Assembly (NCBI GenBank): GCA_023897205.1
Contig: JAHWDD010000002.1
Location: forward strand, 4,154,001-4,218,000
Direction: 5' to 3'
Source: Exophiala sp. HKRS030
Lineage: Eukaryota > Ascomycota > Eurotiomycetes > Chaetothyriales > Herpotrichiellaceae
DNA length: 64,000 nt
The stretch's first letter is position 1. Every line of letters starts with the position of its first letter. The notes under the pieces were generated by a model, which saw nothing but the letters and a program-made list of their open reading frames with translations, ran no database searches and was not told the origin of the DNA. A program made the position numbers and the translations under genes. Shown piece by piece: positions 34,797 to 45,010 of the stretch.

Positions 34797-35203
34797 GAAT
34801 GCGCAAGACGTCGAAGGAAAACGTACAGCCTTATAGTCATGATATCAACCTGAAGGTATAACATGATCCACCGCGACAAGAAGAGAAGGTGTTGAGAGCA
34901 TCCGCCTGCATCTCAAATCATGCATGCTCCTTTAACGAGTCATCATGTGTGTGGCGTAAGTTTCTTAGGTACCATCCGCTTCCGGCAAGACTGGTTCCAG
35001 TATCCACAACCCTGACATAAGCCTTTGCAGGCCCCACGAAATGGGCTGAACCTTGATCTCGCTCGCTAAAGCTCCGCTCGTATTGTGGAAGATGGTGTTG
35101 AACTGCTTGGCTTACCCCGTAAAGTATTGCCGATCAAGTATTTTTCTTGACATTCAGACACCCGACACAGGCAGTCTCGTCAATCCCCTCCTCGGCATTC
35201 GAG
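34797..35203. promoter_or_regulatory. Shared divergent promoter, MFS and TF-like genes
   Basis: About 407 bases between divergent starts; no gene within. It is the only space for both promoters. Confidence 0.4.
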
Positions 35204-36973
35204 ATGAAGATTAACAACGAAAAAACAGTTCCTCTGGTTTTCGTGCAGCATGACAACAAAAGCAAATCTCGAAAAGGGGAGAATGCGTGGACGGTCGCGT
35301 CACATGTTTCGTCACGCTATAGAAAATGGAAGAAGACGAATTTGGATGTGATTGTCCTTCATCCTACTACCAAGAACATTCTGCAAGCCAAGTTTGAGAC
35401 CAAGTGTGAGAACACGAACGCTTTCTCGAATTTGCCCAATCCAGGATATAGTGAATTCGTGGAGCTCCTTGAGGAGTATCATCGTCAGTTGCTTGAGAGA
35501 AATGAGCACTTCGCTGACGGATTCTCCAAGAAAACGTTTATGTTTCAGTGGCAAAGCAGCGATGAATGCAGCATTTTCGAACGCCTAATAAGTCCCCAAA
35601 GTTCAACAATTGGATCTAACTTTCTTGACCCTTTCACTCCGACCAGAGAGAAGTTCCGGCTAGACATCGAATCGAACTTGCATTTTTACTTCAAGGTTAT
35701 CAGACCTTATGCTAAACATCTGATAAACGATTGGGATTGGTTTGGGCATCTTCCATACATTCAAGCATCACCAGTCCTTGCCTATGCAGTCGCATCATAT
35801 GCATCTGCATTCCTATCGGGATGTCTGAAAGGCGGCCCTGGAGTCGTTCTACCGCCTATAGTCCCAAAAGGACAGAGATCTCTGTGGAAAATACCACATT
35901 GGTTCCGACTACAAACTAATTGCCTAAGTGAACTTGGAAGACTGCTAGAGAGCCCTCAGGAGGTGGATGAATCTTGTTTACAGGCAATTGTATTCCTCTT
36001 TCGGCTCTCAGTCTTGTTAGCTGATGGTGTAACGGCTCGAATGCACTACAAAGCCCTTCGCCGGGTGCCTACGTTAATCGGACTGCCCGAATTTCCTATC
36101 GAAGCCGAACTTGCTGTGGCCAAAGTCAACATCATTGCTGCTTTTTTACATAATCAATCTATTGTGTTAGTGAAAACAAAGGACCAAAATGGCAACTCCA
36201 AGATCAAACGAATGGTTGAGCTCGATCGCAAGCTCTGGACGTCAGACAGAGAATGGTACAATCATCGTGCAAGTCTTGCAGGCCGTATGCTTGCCTGGAG
36301 GTCTGATACCCCGAGCTCTCAAATTCACAAAAATACGGCCGCTGCAATCGCGAGATTGGACCCCGCCAGCGAGTACATGATTGAAACGCCTAAGCTTGAG
36401 TTACAGCGCTGCTATCAGATTGCACTTTATTTCACTCATCACCTAAATGCTGTCAATTTTAACACTGCTGCGCCATATATCCGCTCAAATTTGAAGTTGT
36501 TGGCGACCAAACTTGCACAGATGGACCTTCAATCGATTGCCACTATCTGTCGCTGTACAATGTTTAACATTCTTCTACAGGGCGCGGTGGCAAGTCGAGG
36601 TCACTGGGAAAGAGGGTGGTTTGTGAGGCTAATATCACAACTCTATCACGACGTTCACTATATGGATGATGTGTACTATCTTCTGGTGGAGTTCATTGAC
36701 CCGTTTGGTATTGTCTTTTACATGGTCGAGGAAGTTTGGCAAGACGTTCTGAACTTTCGAGCCTCGGAGTCGATTTCACTTCTCACAGGGGAGATGAAGT
36801 TGTATCAAGGCGCTGTCGTTCGCCCGGTTGAGCAGAACAGACCTATCACCTACTCTCCTGATTTATCGCGGCCGACCCAGATCAGTGACGCTGTGTCCTC
36901 AGCAACAGAATCGGCAGAGGACCTCATGTGGAGTGCATCCGGGCCAGATCAGTCGGGCGGACCCGGTCTGTAA
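35204..36973 (+). CDS. Fungal transcription-factor-like protein without zinc cluster
   Basis: Single exon, 589 residues from ATG 35204. The N-terminus has the VFVQHDNKSKSRK...ASHVSSRYRKWKK arrangement of a large Pezizomycotina family annotated as C6-factor-like or fungal-specific transcription factor domain proteins, in which a short basic region (SRYRKWKK) replaces the Zn2Cys6 cluster. The middle is helical (AYAVASYASAFLSGCLKGG; AIVFLFRLSVLLADG), as in the fungal-specific middle homology region. Nuclear regulatory function is assumed from architecture, not proven. The gene at 38439-40103 is a second, divergent member of the same architecture. Confidence 0.7.
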   Translation: MKINNEKTVPLVFVQHDNKSKSRKGENAWTVASHVSSRYRKWKKTNLDVIVLHPTTKNILQAKFETKCENTNAFSNLPNPGYSEFVELLEEYHRQLLERNEHFADGFSKKTFMFQWQSSDECSIFERLISPQSSTIGSNFLDPFTPTREKFRLDIESNLHFYFKVIRPYAKHLINDWDWFGHLPYIQASPVLAYAVASYASAFLSGCLKGGPGVVLPPIVPKGQRSLWKIPHWFRLQTNCLSELGRLLESPQEVDESCLQAIVFLFRLSVLLADGVTARMHYKALRRVPTLIGLPEFPIEAELAVAKVNIIAAFLHNQSIVLVKTKDQNGNSKIKRMVELDRKLWTSDREWYNHRASLAGRMLAWRSDTPSSQIHKNTAAAIARLDPASEYMIETPKLELQRCYQIALYFTHHLNAVNFNTAAPYIRSNLKLLATKLAQMDLQSIATICRCTMFNILLQGAVASRGHWERGWFVRLISQLYHDVHYMDDVYYLLVEFIDPFGIVFYMVEEVWQDVLNFRASESISLLTGEMKLYQGAVVRPVEQNRPITYSPDLSRPTQISDAVSSATESAEDLMWSASGPDQSGGPGL

Positions 36974-38438
36974 GTTTTCGACCTGTGTGTCGCATATTCA
37001 AAAGCCACTTTTATCACTATCAGGGATTATGTGCTTAGCTCATGTCTTTTTTGGAAGATCTATCAAATCTGAACACACGAAACGTTGCCTAGCTTTGAAG
37101 CATGATGAACCCCACTTGGCAGTAAATGATCATGTGTTCCATCTTGAGTCCTCGAACCAACAGATAATATCAACTTCACCATTTATTGAGGTGCAACTCC
37201 GAATTGCATAGCTTCACAGTGTCTGCATCAGGTGAAACCAAGTGGCGTAACAACGTGGATGGACGGCACAGCAGCAGAGCGGCACGAAGTTCTGCAGGGC
37301 TGAGTTCGACCTGCGTTAGCCTAGCCGACATGCAGCTCTGCCGTGCTGACCAACACTTTGCAGGCTACCCACATTCTGGTTTGAGTTTAAAGCATGCAGG
37401 TGATGCTAAGTGGTGCTCAATGTCCATTTCGAATGTCAATTGCGATCATGATAATGATGGGAAACAAAGACAATTTCTGCCCCACCCGCTACTGCTTTAG
37501 GTATTGCGCATCGCAATGTTGGAAGAGGGAAGCAGTGCCGTCGAGAAAAGTTGAATAGACGGCAGAGTTCTGAGTGGAACATACCACTTGTAAACTTGAG
37601 ACATGGTCTGGGCATCTTTTCTAGCCGATGAGAAAATGTTCATGAACATTTCATCCCGTTTCTCTTTGATGACTTCGATCAGCGACGGGAAAAAATGGCA
37701 TCTATTGGGACTTCGATGGGGACCTCAGAGCCTTATCCCGGGAAATCCATGTATCAAGTTCCTTGGGTGCATTGTAACGCATTGATTGGGATTCTAAAAT
37801 TCCGAACGCCGCATAGTTGGAACGTTTAGTATCCGGATGAAAGTGTATTTCACAATGTCAACAAGATAGAATCAAAAGGACTTAAAATCTGCTCCATACA
37901 AGGCGCTCGCCACATATCACGACTGGTTGAGAGAGCACAAACGCCGTTAACAACCGCAAACTGAAAACCTGCTTGTGACAAAGAAGCTCATGTAAGCCAT
38001 GAGCAGGAATGGTGACATGTCGAAAATGTATTTTGTGCTGTCCTGTGCCCATTAGTTAAGAGAACAGCTGCGAGGTTTCATAGCCATGCCGCAATCTGCT
38101 CCTTGTTCTATCGACATAATTTTACCATAGCAGCATATTGTCTTGTTTGAGGTAGTCGGAACCTTGACAATGGCATCGATATCATAACACACCTCAGCTA
38201 AGACCGGGACCACTCTTTATCGGTTTGCAGGTTGAAGGTTGCGCAGATCATTTGCCGGTGAATCTATGATCTGAAATATCCCCAAGACCGAGGCATATTA
38301 CCAGGAGTTTGAATAAACACAGAAGCGTCGCCATGATGGGGTTTCCAAACATATGAGGAGATGAATTTTAGTTCATCTAATCACTCGACACCCCTTCTAT
38401 TACCAATTCACAGAGGGTCCCGAAGGAACACCATCGGA
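36974..38438. other. Intergenic, convergent
   Basis: About 1.46 kb between the 3' ends of two regulator-like genes. No gene recognised. Short frames at 36828-37211 and 37186-37500 are without family words. Confidence 0.35.
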
Positions 38439-40103
38439 TCAGCCATTATTAATGCTCGCAAAAAGTTCTATGCACCAATCGTTCTGCATATGTGCATCCA
38501 GAAAAAGAAAACCTTGAAAGATTTCCTTGCATTGATCCCACGACTTCACATTTGCAATTCCCATCCAAGACCTGAAAAGAGTGACGAACCAAGCCGACTC
38601 ATAGGTGAAAGACGTCATTCGCTCTTCACCACTAGATCCATATCTCCAATTTGTAAGTTCACGATGTTCCCACAACGCACCGGTGAATAGGATCCAGAGA
38701 AGTAGCCGCGTTTCACCCGGCACGTAAGTTGCGCCTGAAAGACCCTTGGCTTTTGTCAGTGATTCTACGATTTGACGTAACTTCTTGAATATGATATGAT
38801 TGGCTTTGAAGATTCTGAGGTCTTTCGTTAGGAAAACGTTCTCAAAACCGGCAATCTCACGAAGCCAGTAAATTGCGCACAGACATGCGCAGGCTTCTAG
38901 TTTTTCTCGAGTAAATGCCTGCAGTCCATGGCCCTTTTCAGTGACAAGCATATTTTCGGTGTCGAGAGAGGCATAGTAATTCATGAACCTGCCTATTACA
39001 AAGATATATCTTGAGGCGACGACCATATATCGGAGATGTTGATCAATTGCTATTGTGTCTCCGCGGACCTTTTCTGTCGCTGCCAGATTTTCCTGCATAT
39101 CTAGGAAGAGACTTCGAAGCTCTTGGGTCAAGTACGTATCGAGGATTTGATCGGCGGAAGATCTCACCACAGACAGTATATCCCATCCTAAGACCCACAA
39201 AGGCTTGAATTGTTGATCAATCCACCCATTACGTCTGAGATCAAAGAAGGTTCGCGAAAGGCTGGACACAGCAATTTGAGTATCCTGGTAGATAACACTA
39301 TGGAACTCATAAAGGTTGAAAGAAGGATTGTTCGTAAGAGTATAGTGGTGGTTCTGGAAAAGGTTGCCTAAGATAGCGATATGTTTGTCCATGGCAGCTC
39401 GATCTCCAAGGGCGTTCTCTGCAAACAACAGGATGAGAAGTGCACGATAGAGCCTAATGACATCGATATCTGAGCCGTCTTCAAGGTAAAGTCGAAGATT
39501 GGTAACCGCATTATGTCGATAGCGATACGCCGTCTCTAGGTAGTCCGACCTACCGGTGACCATAGACATCGTCGCCGCAACACGGGAAAGGTAACCATAT
39601 ACTGCCAAGTTGTCATACAGATATGCTCTTGACCCGGAATACCATGTTGTAGAAAATGTATGCTCCGATCGTAGGATATGAAACTCCATTCTCTGAAGAG
39701 TAGGGTAGACACAGTCTCGTTCGAAGCATACCAAATCATTAACGGCGGCAGTTAAGGGCTCAGGCATTGAGTTGAAAGGATCTGAATTTCCTGACTGAAG
39801 GACAAGTTCCAGAACCGAAGGAAGGTAGGTCTGGTTCACGCCAGGGGTATTGGTGCTGCGATGAACTACTTTGGCGCTTGGGAGAATTTCAGTGGACCCA
39901 ACGGCTATACGTTTCTTCCCTTGCTCATGCAGGTTATGGAACTTCGAGGACTCCAGTAGGCGACGAGGCTGTTGCGATTTTCTCTGTCGACGATAGCTTT
40001 GGACATGGCGAAGGACCTTTCCCCGCTGTGGAGCGGGACTTGGATCGGACTTGGAAAGATTGATAAACTCAAATTCACCTTGAAAACTGTAGTCGGCAGA
40101 CAT
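38439..40103 (-). CDS. Fungal transcription-factor-like protein without zinc cluster (second copy type)
   Basis: Single exon, 554 residues. The N-terminus FEFINLSKSDPSPAPQRGKV then RHVQSYRRQRKSQQPRRL is the signature of this family: an F-x-F-I-N word followed by a basic segment. The central part is alpha-helical (LYDNLAVYGYLSRVAATM; LYRALLILLFAENALGDR). It shares architecture with the gene at 35204-36973 but little sequence by eye, so they are distant paralogues or independent members. No zinc cluster is seen upstream. Confidence 0.72.
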   Translation of the reverse strand: MSADYSFQGEFEFINLSKSDPSPAPQRGKVLRHVQSYRRQRKSQQPRRLLESSKFHNLHEQGKKRIAVGSTEILPSAKVVHRSTNTPGVNQTYLPSVLELVLQSGNSDPFNSMPEPLTAAVNDLVCFERDCVYPTLQRMEFHILRSEHTFSTTWYSGSRAYLYDNLAVYGYLSRVAATMSMVTGRSDYLETAYRYRHNAVTNLRLYLEDGSDIDVIRLYRALLILLFAENALGDRAAMDKHIAILGNLFQNHHYTLTNNPSFNLYEFHSVIYQDTQIAVSSLSRTFFDLRRNGWIDQQFKPLWVLGWDILSVVRSSADQILDTYLTQELRSLFLDMQENLAATEKVRGDTIAIDQHLRYMVVASRYIFVIGRFMNYYASLDTENMLVTEKGHGLQAFTREKLEACACLCAIYWLREIAGFENVFLTKDLRIFKANHIIFKKLRQIVESLTKAKGLSGATYVPGETRLLLWILFTGALWEHRELTNWRYGSSGEERMTSFTYESAWFVTLFRSWMGIANVKSWDQCKEIFQGFLFLDAHMQNDWCIELFASINNG

Positions 40104-43100
40104 GCTGTTGAGATCTGTTGCTTGAAAGCAATATCAGAGATCTTTCGAGCACTGGCTGCGTTACCATTAGGATTGCAGATCTGGGGAGGACGATTTGCAT
40201 AATCATCAGCCGCTGTTTAGGTGAGGAGAATGATCAGAGCTTTCAGTTTTCTCAATTACGCGCATCTTAGGAGGTAGAAGTATGTTAACCTAAAATAGAA
40301 TACCCTGACTAATAAACTACTAAGGCACCACATTAATCCACCGTGTGCACAACACGGCCAGACGCACTATTCGTCCATTGAGGTCTGCTCAGCATTGAAA
40401 TAATCAGATAATGCACAGCAGCAAAACATCACTAGTAGAAAATTCGGACAGAAGCCCGAGACTTTTCACAAGCTCAAGGCTGATTTCCCTGTGCCAGCAA
40501 GAATCAGTAGTATGAATCCAAATGCTTTACCTATTAATACGTCTTGGTATTGGACAGTCGGCAAGACCAGTGGTTAGGCTCATCACGTACAGCCTTCAGG
40601 CGACGCGAACACACCATGAAGATCATTTTTAAACAAGGCTTGGAGTCCTTCGACTCGGATTTGATTCGTAGGTCTTGGGTGTTAGTTTTGTCTGAACGTC
40701 TCAAAGGTACTCTAGACATGGAAGAAGAACGCTTGAAACTCCTCTCAATATTATTCTGGTGTCGAAGAAGTAAGGCGGGCTTGGACAGCAGAAGTGACTT
40801 GAAGGTCGACATTCTGCAACAACACTTTGACATGCTATGAATCTAGTGCACGTAGCTCAAGCTTCTTCAATCGAAGTATGCGTTCTTAATTGTGATGATG
40901 TCAAATTTTTACAAAATGCCTTACGAAACGTACGTAGGCCGTCGGTAATGAGTACCACATTCTCACTGGCTAAGACATCGCCAGGTCATGATCTATGATA
41001 GGCGCATTGGTTCGGCGCATAGTAGACGAGATAGTATGGAGGTGTTATCACATCGTAAGAGGCTTGCAGAGTGATGATCATGGTTTTCTTCCCTGGCAAC
41101 TCGTGAGAGCATGGAAGTCTCATGTTCGATCTAGATGATATGATGTTAGCCTGGTGCTAAGGGCCTTCCACATAGTGGTGATTTGACCTTGACTTGCCAT
41201 GCATGCAATGAGTCAATGGGACAAATAGCGCCTTGGATAGTACTCCTCCTGTGGCCTTTTTGAAATCATGGGCTGGAGAAAATGTCGATTGGGTCGATCC
41301 TCGCAGTGAATGCCCAGACATTTTCAAGGCATCGGAAGACCAGCAAATCGGTGTCATTACTTGCACGATTAGAAGCCTTGCTTTGCACAACCTCGGTCTC
41401 GATCTCAGAGCAGATTGTTTCGTGGAGGGTGGTTGAACTTTGCGAGATTTCGAGATACACTAGACTCAAGATAGGCTGTGGAGACATTGTTTGTCAGTTG
41501 GACTAGCGGCACAGAGGACCACGGTTGCTCCACCGCTGTGCTCTCACCGCACTTGACCACTTTGAGGGTGCAGCTTTTGGATCATTACTGGACAGCTGCA
41601 ACTTAAGGTACGATAAAGCTTCGAGCGCATGAGACATCCCTGCTGCCCCATAAACCGGCAGAAGAAGGCTTTCGTTACCCACTAAAGTGCAAGCGAGCTC
41701 GAACTTTAGCTTGGCTTGCGTCGATCTAGCGGCCTTTTCACTTTTGGTAGAAGAATTTGATTCCATGACGGCTTGAAGTTCTACACATCCTGATCCAGGC
41801 GGGACGGGAGCAGGTATTACCAGCATCGCCCCATCAATTGCTAGGGATGCATTGGTCTCCCAGAAGGTCGAATGTTCCCGCAGACATCAAACATGTTCAC
41901 GAGAGAGGCGGGGGTTTAAAAGTGGGCACTCTTTTGTTCTAATCTTCAATCGACGTAGCAGGCTTTGTGGGCCGAGGACTGACTAATCCAATGCCGTGCC
42001 TCTAACCGATAGAAACGGTCTGTTAGAGGATGCTAACGTCCCAGAACACAGGGACTCAGGACAAATCACTGAACATACGAGAACTTCAAGGCAGTTGGCC
42101 AACGTGCTAGCCTAGGTTTTGTCCCGTAGCCTCCAGAGAAAGATGCGAAGTGATGATGCCTGAACCATGATGCAATGCGAAATGTGTCTCACAATAGCAA
42201 AACAAGCAGCTGAAGAACTAAGATCGAATTCAGTTCAATGCAAGTGCTTCAGATCTAGAATAGTTTGCAAAGACCTTGGTGTCACAAAGAAAAAGCGGGA
42301 TAGAGCACGACTGTCTTCTACGTGATACAATGTCTATGGGTATTGCCTAAAGCTTCTGAATTGCTGCCTTATATGCTCATACCATATTGATAGGGATGTC
42401 TTCAACTAGTATAAGAGACATTCAGACCTCCTGGAGACCTTGGCGCCGTTTCGACAAATCCACATTGTCTGTGTGAGTTGAAGCTCTACTCAACGCGCGA
42501 CGCAAGGTGTTAGATCCTTGTCTTCGCTAAATCTGAGGATCGGGCGATTTGGTTTACGATGCGAGGCAAATTTACTCGTTATCGGTGACCGGAACTGCTT
42601 ACAATTGAACTTAACAACACCAAGACACCGTGGCAGGAGAAGTAATGATAGGCTATAAGCACCGGACTGTATCAACACTTGATGTATCAGCGTAGCTAAT
42701 CGAATCTCAAAGGCCATGCTATATGCGGATGTCATTGGCTGTAATTTTCTCTCCACATGCAATGGACGTGGTCCCTTGTTCTCCCAAAGCCCAGGAATCA
42801 GCACTTGAAGTAATGCACATAAAGCTCTGAATCGAATGTGATATGTGCTTCTCCAAGTAGCCTAAGTGAGAGGAAATGGGCATTCAATCGAACATGTTAC
42901 AATGAAAAGAGACAGAATAGTACGACTAGGCTTCCGAATTTTTGAAGACTGTCAACTCGTCGGTGAGCTTGGATACATCGGTACGCCAGATCTCGTTTAT
43001 GCAAGGTACACGGGTCCACAGCCGCCTGTTCTTTCGCCAACAAGACCCTCTCCGTGGCTCCCTGGAGCAGATCTCTCGTGTCGCCGAAAGCTAAAACGGG

Positions 43101-43351
43101 TTTTACTCTGCAAAGAGCAAGGAGCGTGTATGACGCTGGTCTAAACCCCTATAATACATCATTGAAATATTTGTTTAGTAAACAAAAGGGAAGAATATTG
43201 CCTCGGTTCTGTACTTTGACCCTTTCCATGCTTTCCAGAGAATGTAGATCTACAAGGCGGTATCTTCAAACTTTCGCGGTTCGATCGTCGACAAATCGTT
43301 GTCTAGGGTCAAGGTGACCGGATTGTATTGCATCGCTCTCGCTCTGGTAGG
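40104..43351. other. Large gene-poor stretch
   Basis: About 3.2 kb with no intact gene. On the minus strand, 41826-41503 is open for 107 codons (SGCVELQAVMESNSSTKSEK), faintly recalling the C-terminal part of AflR-type regulators, and is followed by further short open pieces in other frames, so a decayed gene is possible. Nothing else is recognised. Confidence 0.3.
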
Positions 43352-44277
43352 ATGTCACCATCATTTGGAGCTGAGGCATTGAGTTGTGATATCACATTCC
43401 CAGCTCCTTCTGTGCTTTTAGTACGACGATGCCCTGTACTTTTGGGAGAGAGTATTGACCAAGCTAGGTAACACTAAATCGCCCGCGGCAACTCAATGTC
43501 CTTACACGGAAGGGTCACCAGGAACTTGACTTCGTTTGGAGATGGTTTGATGATACCCCGGACTTGATCGTGGCAATTCTCACTGGATCGGGGCGTGTTT
43601 TCAGCGGAGGTGCCGACTTGCGAGGTTAGAATGCGCTCTTGTGATACCATTTGTGATCGTTTGGCATTTGGGGGTAAAAATTGACAGTCATTAGAATGGG
43701 AGACCATTCCCGAAGACGAGCGAGGCGTGTTGCCTACCAATGGCTTTGGTGGCCTCAGCTTACGGCGAGGAAAGAAGCCTATCATCGCAGCTCTCAACGG
43801 GCTTTGCGTTGGTGGCTCTACCGAAATGGTCATCAATTGTGACTTGGTCGTGGCTTCCACCAAGGCCAGCCTGGCTCTTCCAGATGTAAAAGTCGGTTTG
43901 ACAGGTCTCGGCGGATGCTTCCCCAGGCTTGTGCGCAGAATTGGCCGACAGAGAGCGACGGACATGTGCCTGACCGGAAGGAAGATTAGTGCAAAGAAGC
44001 ATTCGGGTGGGGTTTGATAGATCGGATCGTGGAAGAGGGCACGGATGTCGTTCAGGTTGCCTTGAATCTGGCCAAAGAGATCGCTGCCAATAGCCCGGAT
44101 GCGATCATTGCCACAAGGGACGGTTTGCTTGCGGGAGAAGACGCTGAAGGTGCTTTTGAGGCGGGGAGAGCATTCATAGAGAAGTGGTTACCTTTAGTCA
44201 CGGGAGACAATTGCAAGGAAGGAATCGCTGCATTCAATCAGAGAAGAAAGCCCCGGTGGAAACCGAGCAAGTTGTAG
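43352..44277 (+). CDS. Enoyl-CoA hydratase/isomerase family, frameshifted as assembled
   Basis: Crotonase-fold acyl-CoA enzyme. Exon 1 43352-43420, exon 2 43468-43624, exon 3 from 43695; introns of 47 and 70 nt. Words: VTLNRPRQLN, AILTGSGRVFSGGADL (oxyanion-hole loop), GGLSLRRGKKPIIAALNG, GGSTEMVINCDLVVAS and PRLVRRIGRQRATDM. At 43991-43995 the frame shifts: one added A (AAA to AAAA) would continue from LTGRKISA into KEAFGWGLIDRIVEEG and on to the stop at 44277. As it stands, the protein ends at TGA 44015. The C-terminal half (ANSPDAIIATRDGL) is intact in the other frame, so loss is very recent or an assembly error. The pathway is probably peroxisomal or mitochondrial beta-oxidation or a related acyl-CoA route. 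Confidence 0.85.
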
Positions 44278-45010
44278 GTGATACACTACAATGCTCATGC
44301 CAGAGACTTCGAAATTGGATTTTCGAGATATTCCATCCCTCGTAGCAAACGTACCAGCCGGAGACAAACGGTGCGTGTAGCGCGAAGTCGCCCACTAATC
44401 TCGCCACAAAGACATGATATCGACGCGCAGCATAAGGATCTAAAGCTCCCCTTGACAGTTTGAGATTTTAAAGCAGGCAAGCGAACGGTCTCCATGGTGT
44501 AAAAATTGTACCACGAGTGATTCTGTCCCAAGCTTCTAGCTGCACAAGAACTCTTAAGGACAGTTGTCTGACCTCGATTGTTGACCTGAGAAATGCTCTC
44601 CTCCGGACTTCCACAGTTTATCGGTAGGCAGACTTCGTGGTAGTCAATCCTCGCACATTTGACTAACAGTAGACGTAGTCAGAAGTTTGGTGTAACACCT
44701 GGATTCCTGAATAACCATGCGTCATTGTCATCTAGATATATACCTGGGGCGGGAACCTCAATCGAAAAGCTTGGCTTTCTAAGCTTTCGCCACTACATCT
44801 TGTGTCCCTCAACGGGCTACCGACATATCGAAAAAGACAACACCTACTATCCAGTTCGCTGCACTAGGAGCATGAACGGTTCAAGAGTCTCCGACCACGA
44901 TTAGTCCGCATCAGTATGTTCCAAATCCCTTGATTGGCCTTGTATCTTTGGCAGCCGTTACAGAGTACGCCGACGAGGCTACCGCCGAACAACGATTTTA
45001 TTCATATGTG
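44278..45010 (+). other. Intergenic and probable promoter of the polymerase eta gene
   Basis: About 730 bases. The polymerase frame is open upstream to 44930 but lacks an ATG before 45011. No other feature is seen. Confidence 0.35.

Noticed and set aside
41503..41826. Minus-strand frame possibly related to AflR-type regulators
   Set aside because: The resemblance is limited to composition and a few residues; no zinc cluster or second domain could be found in a consistent frame.
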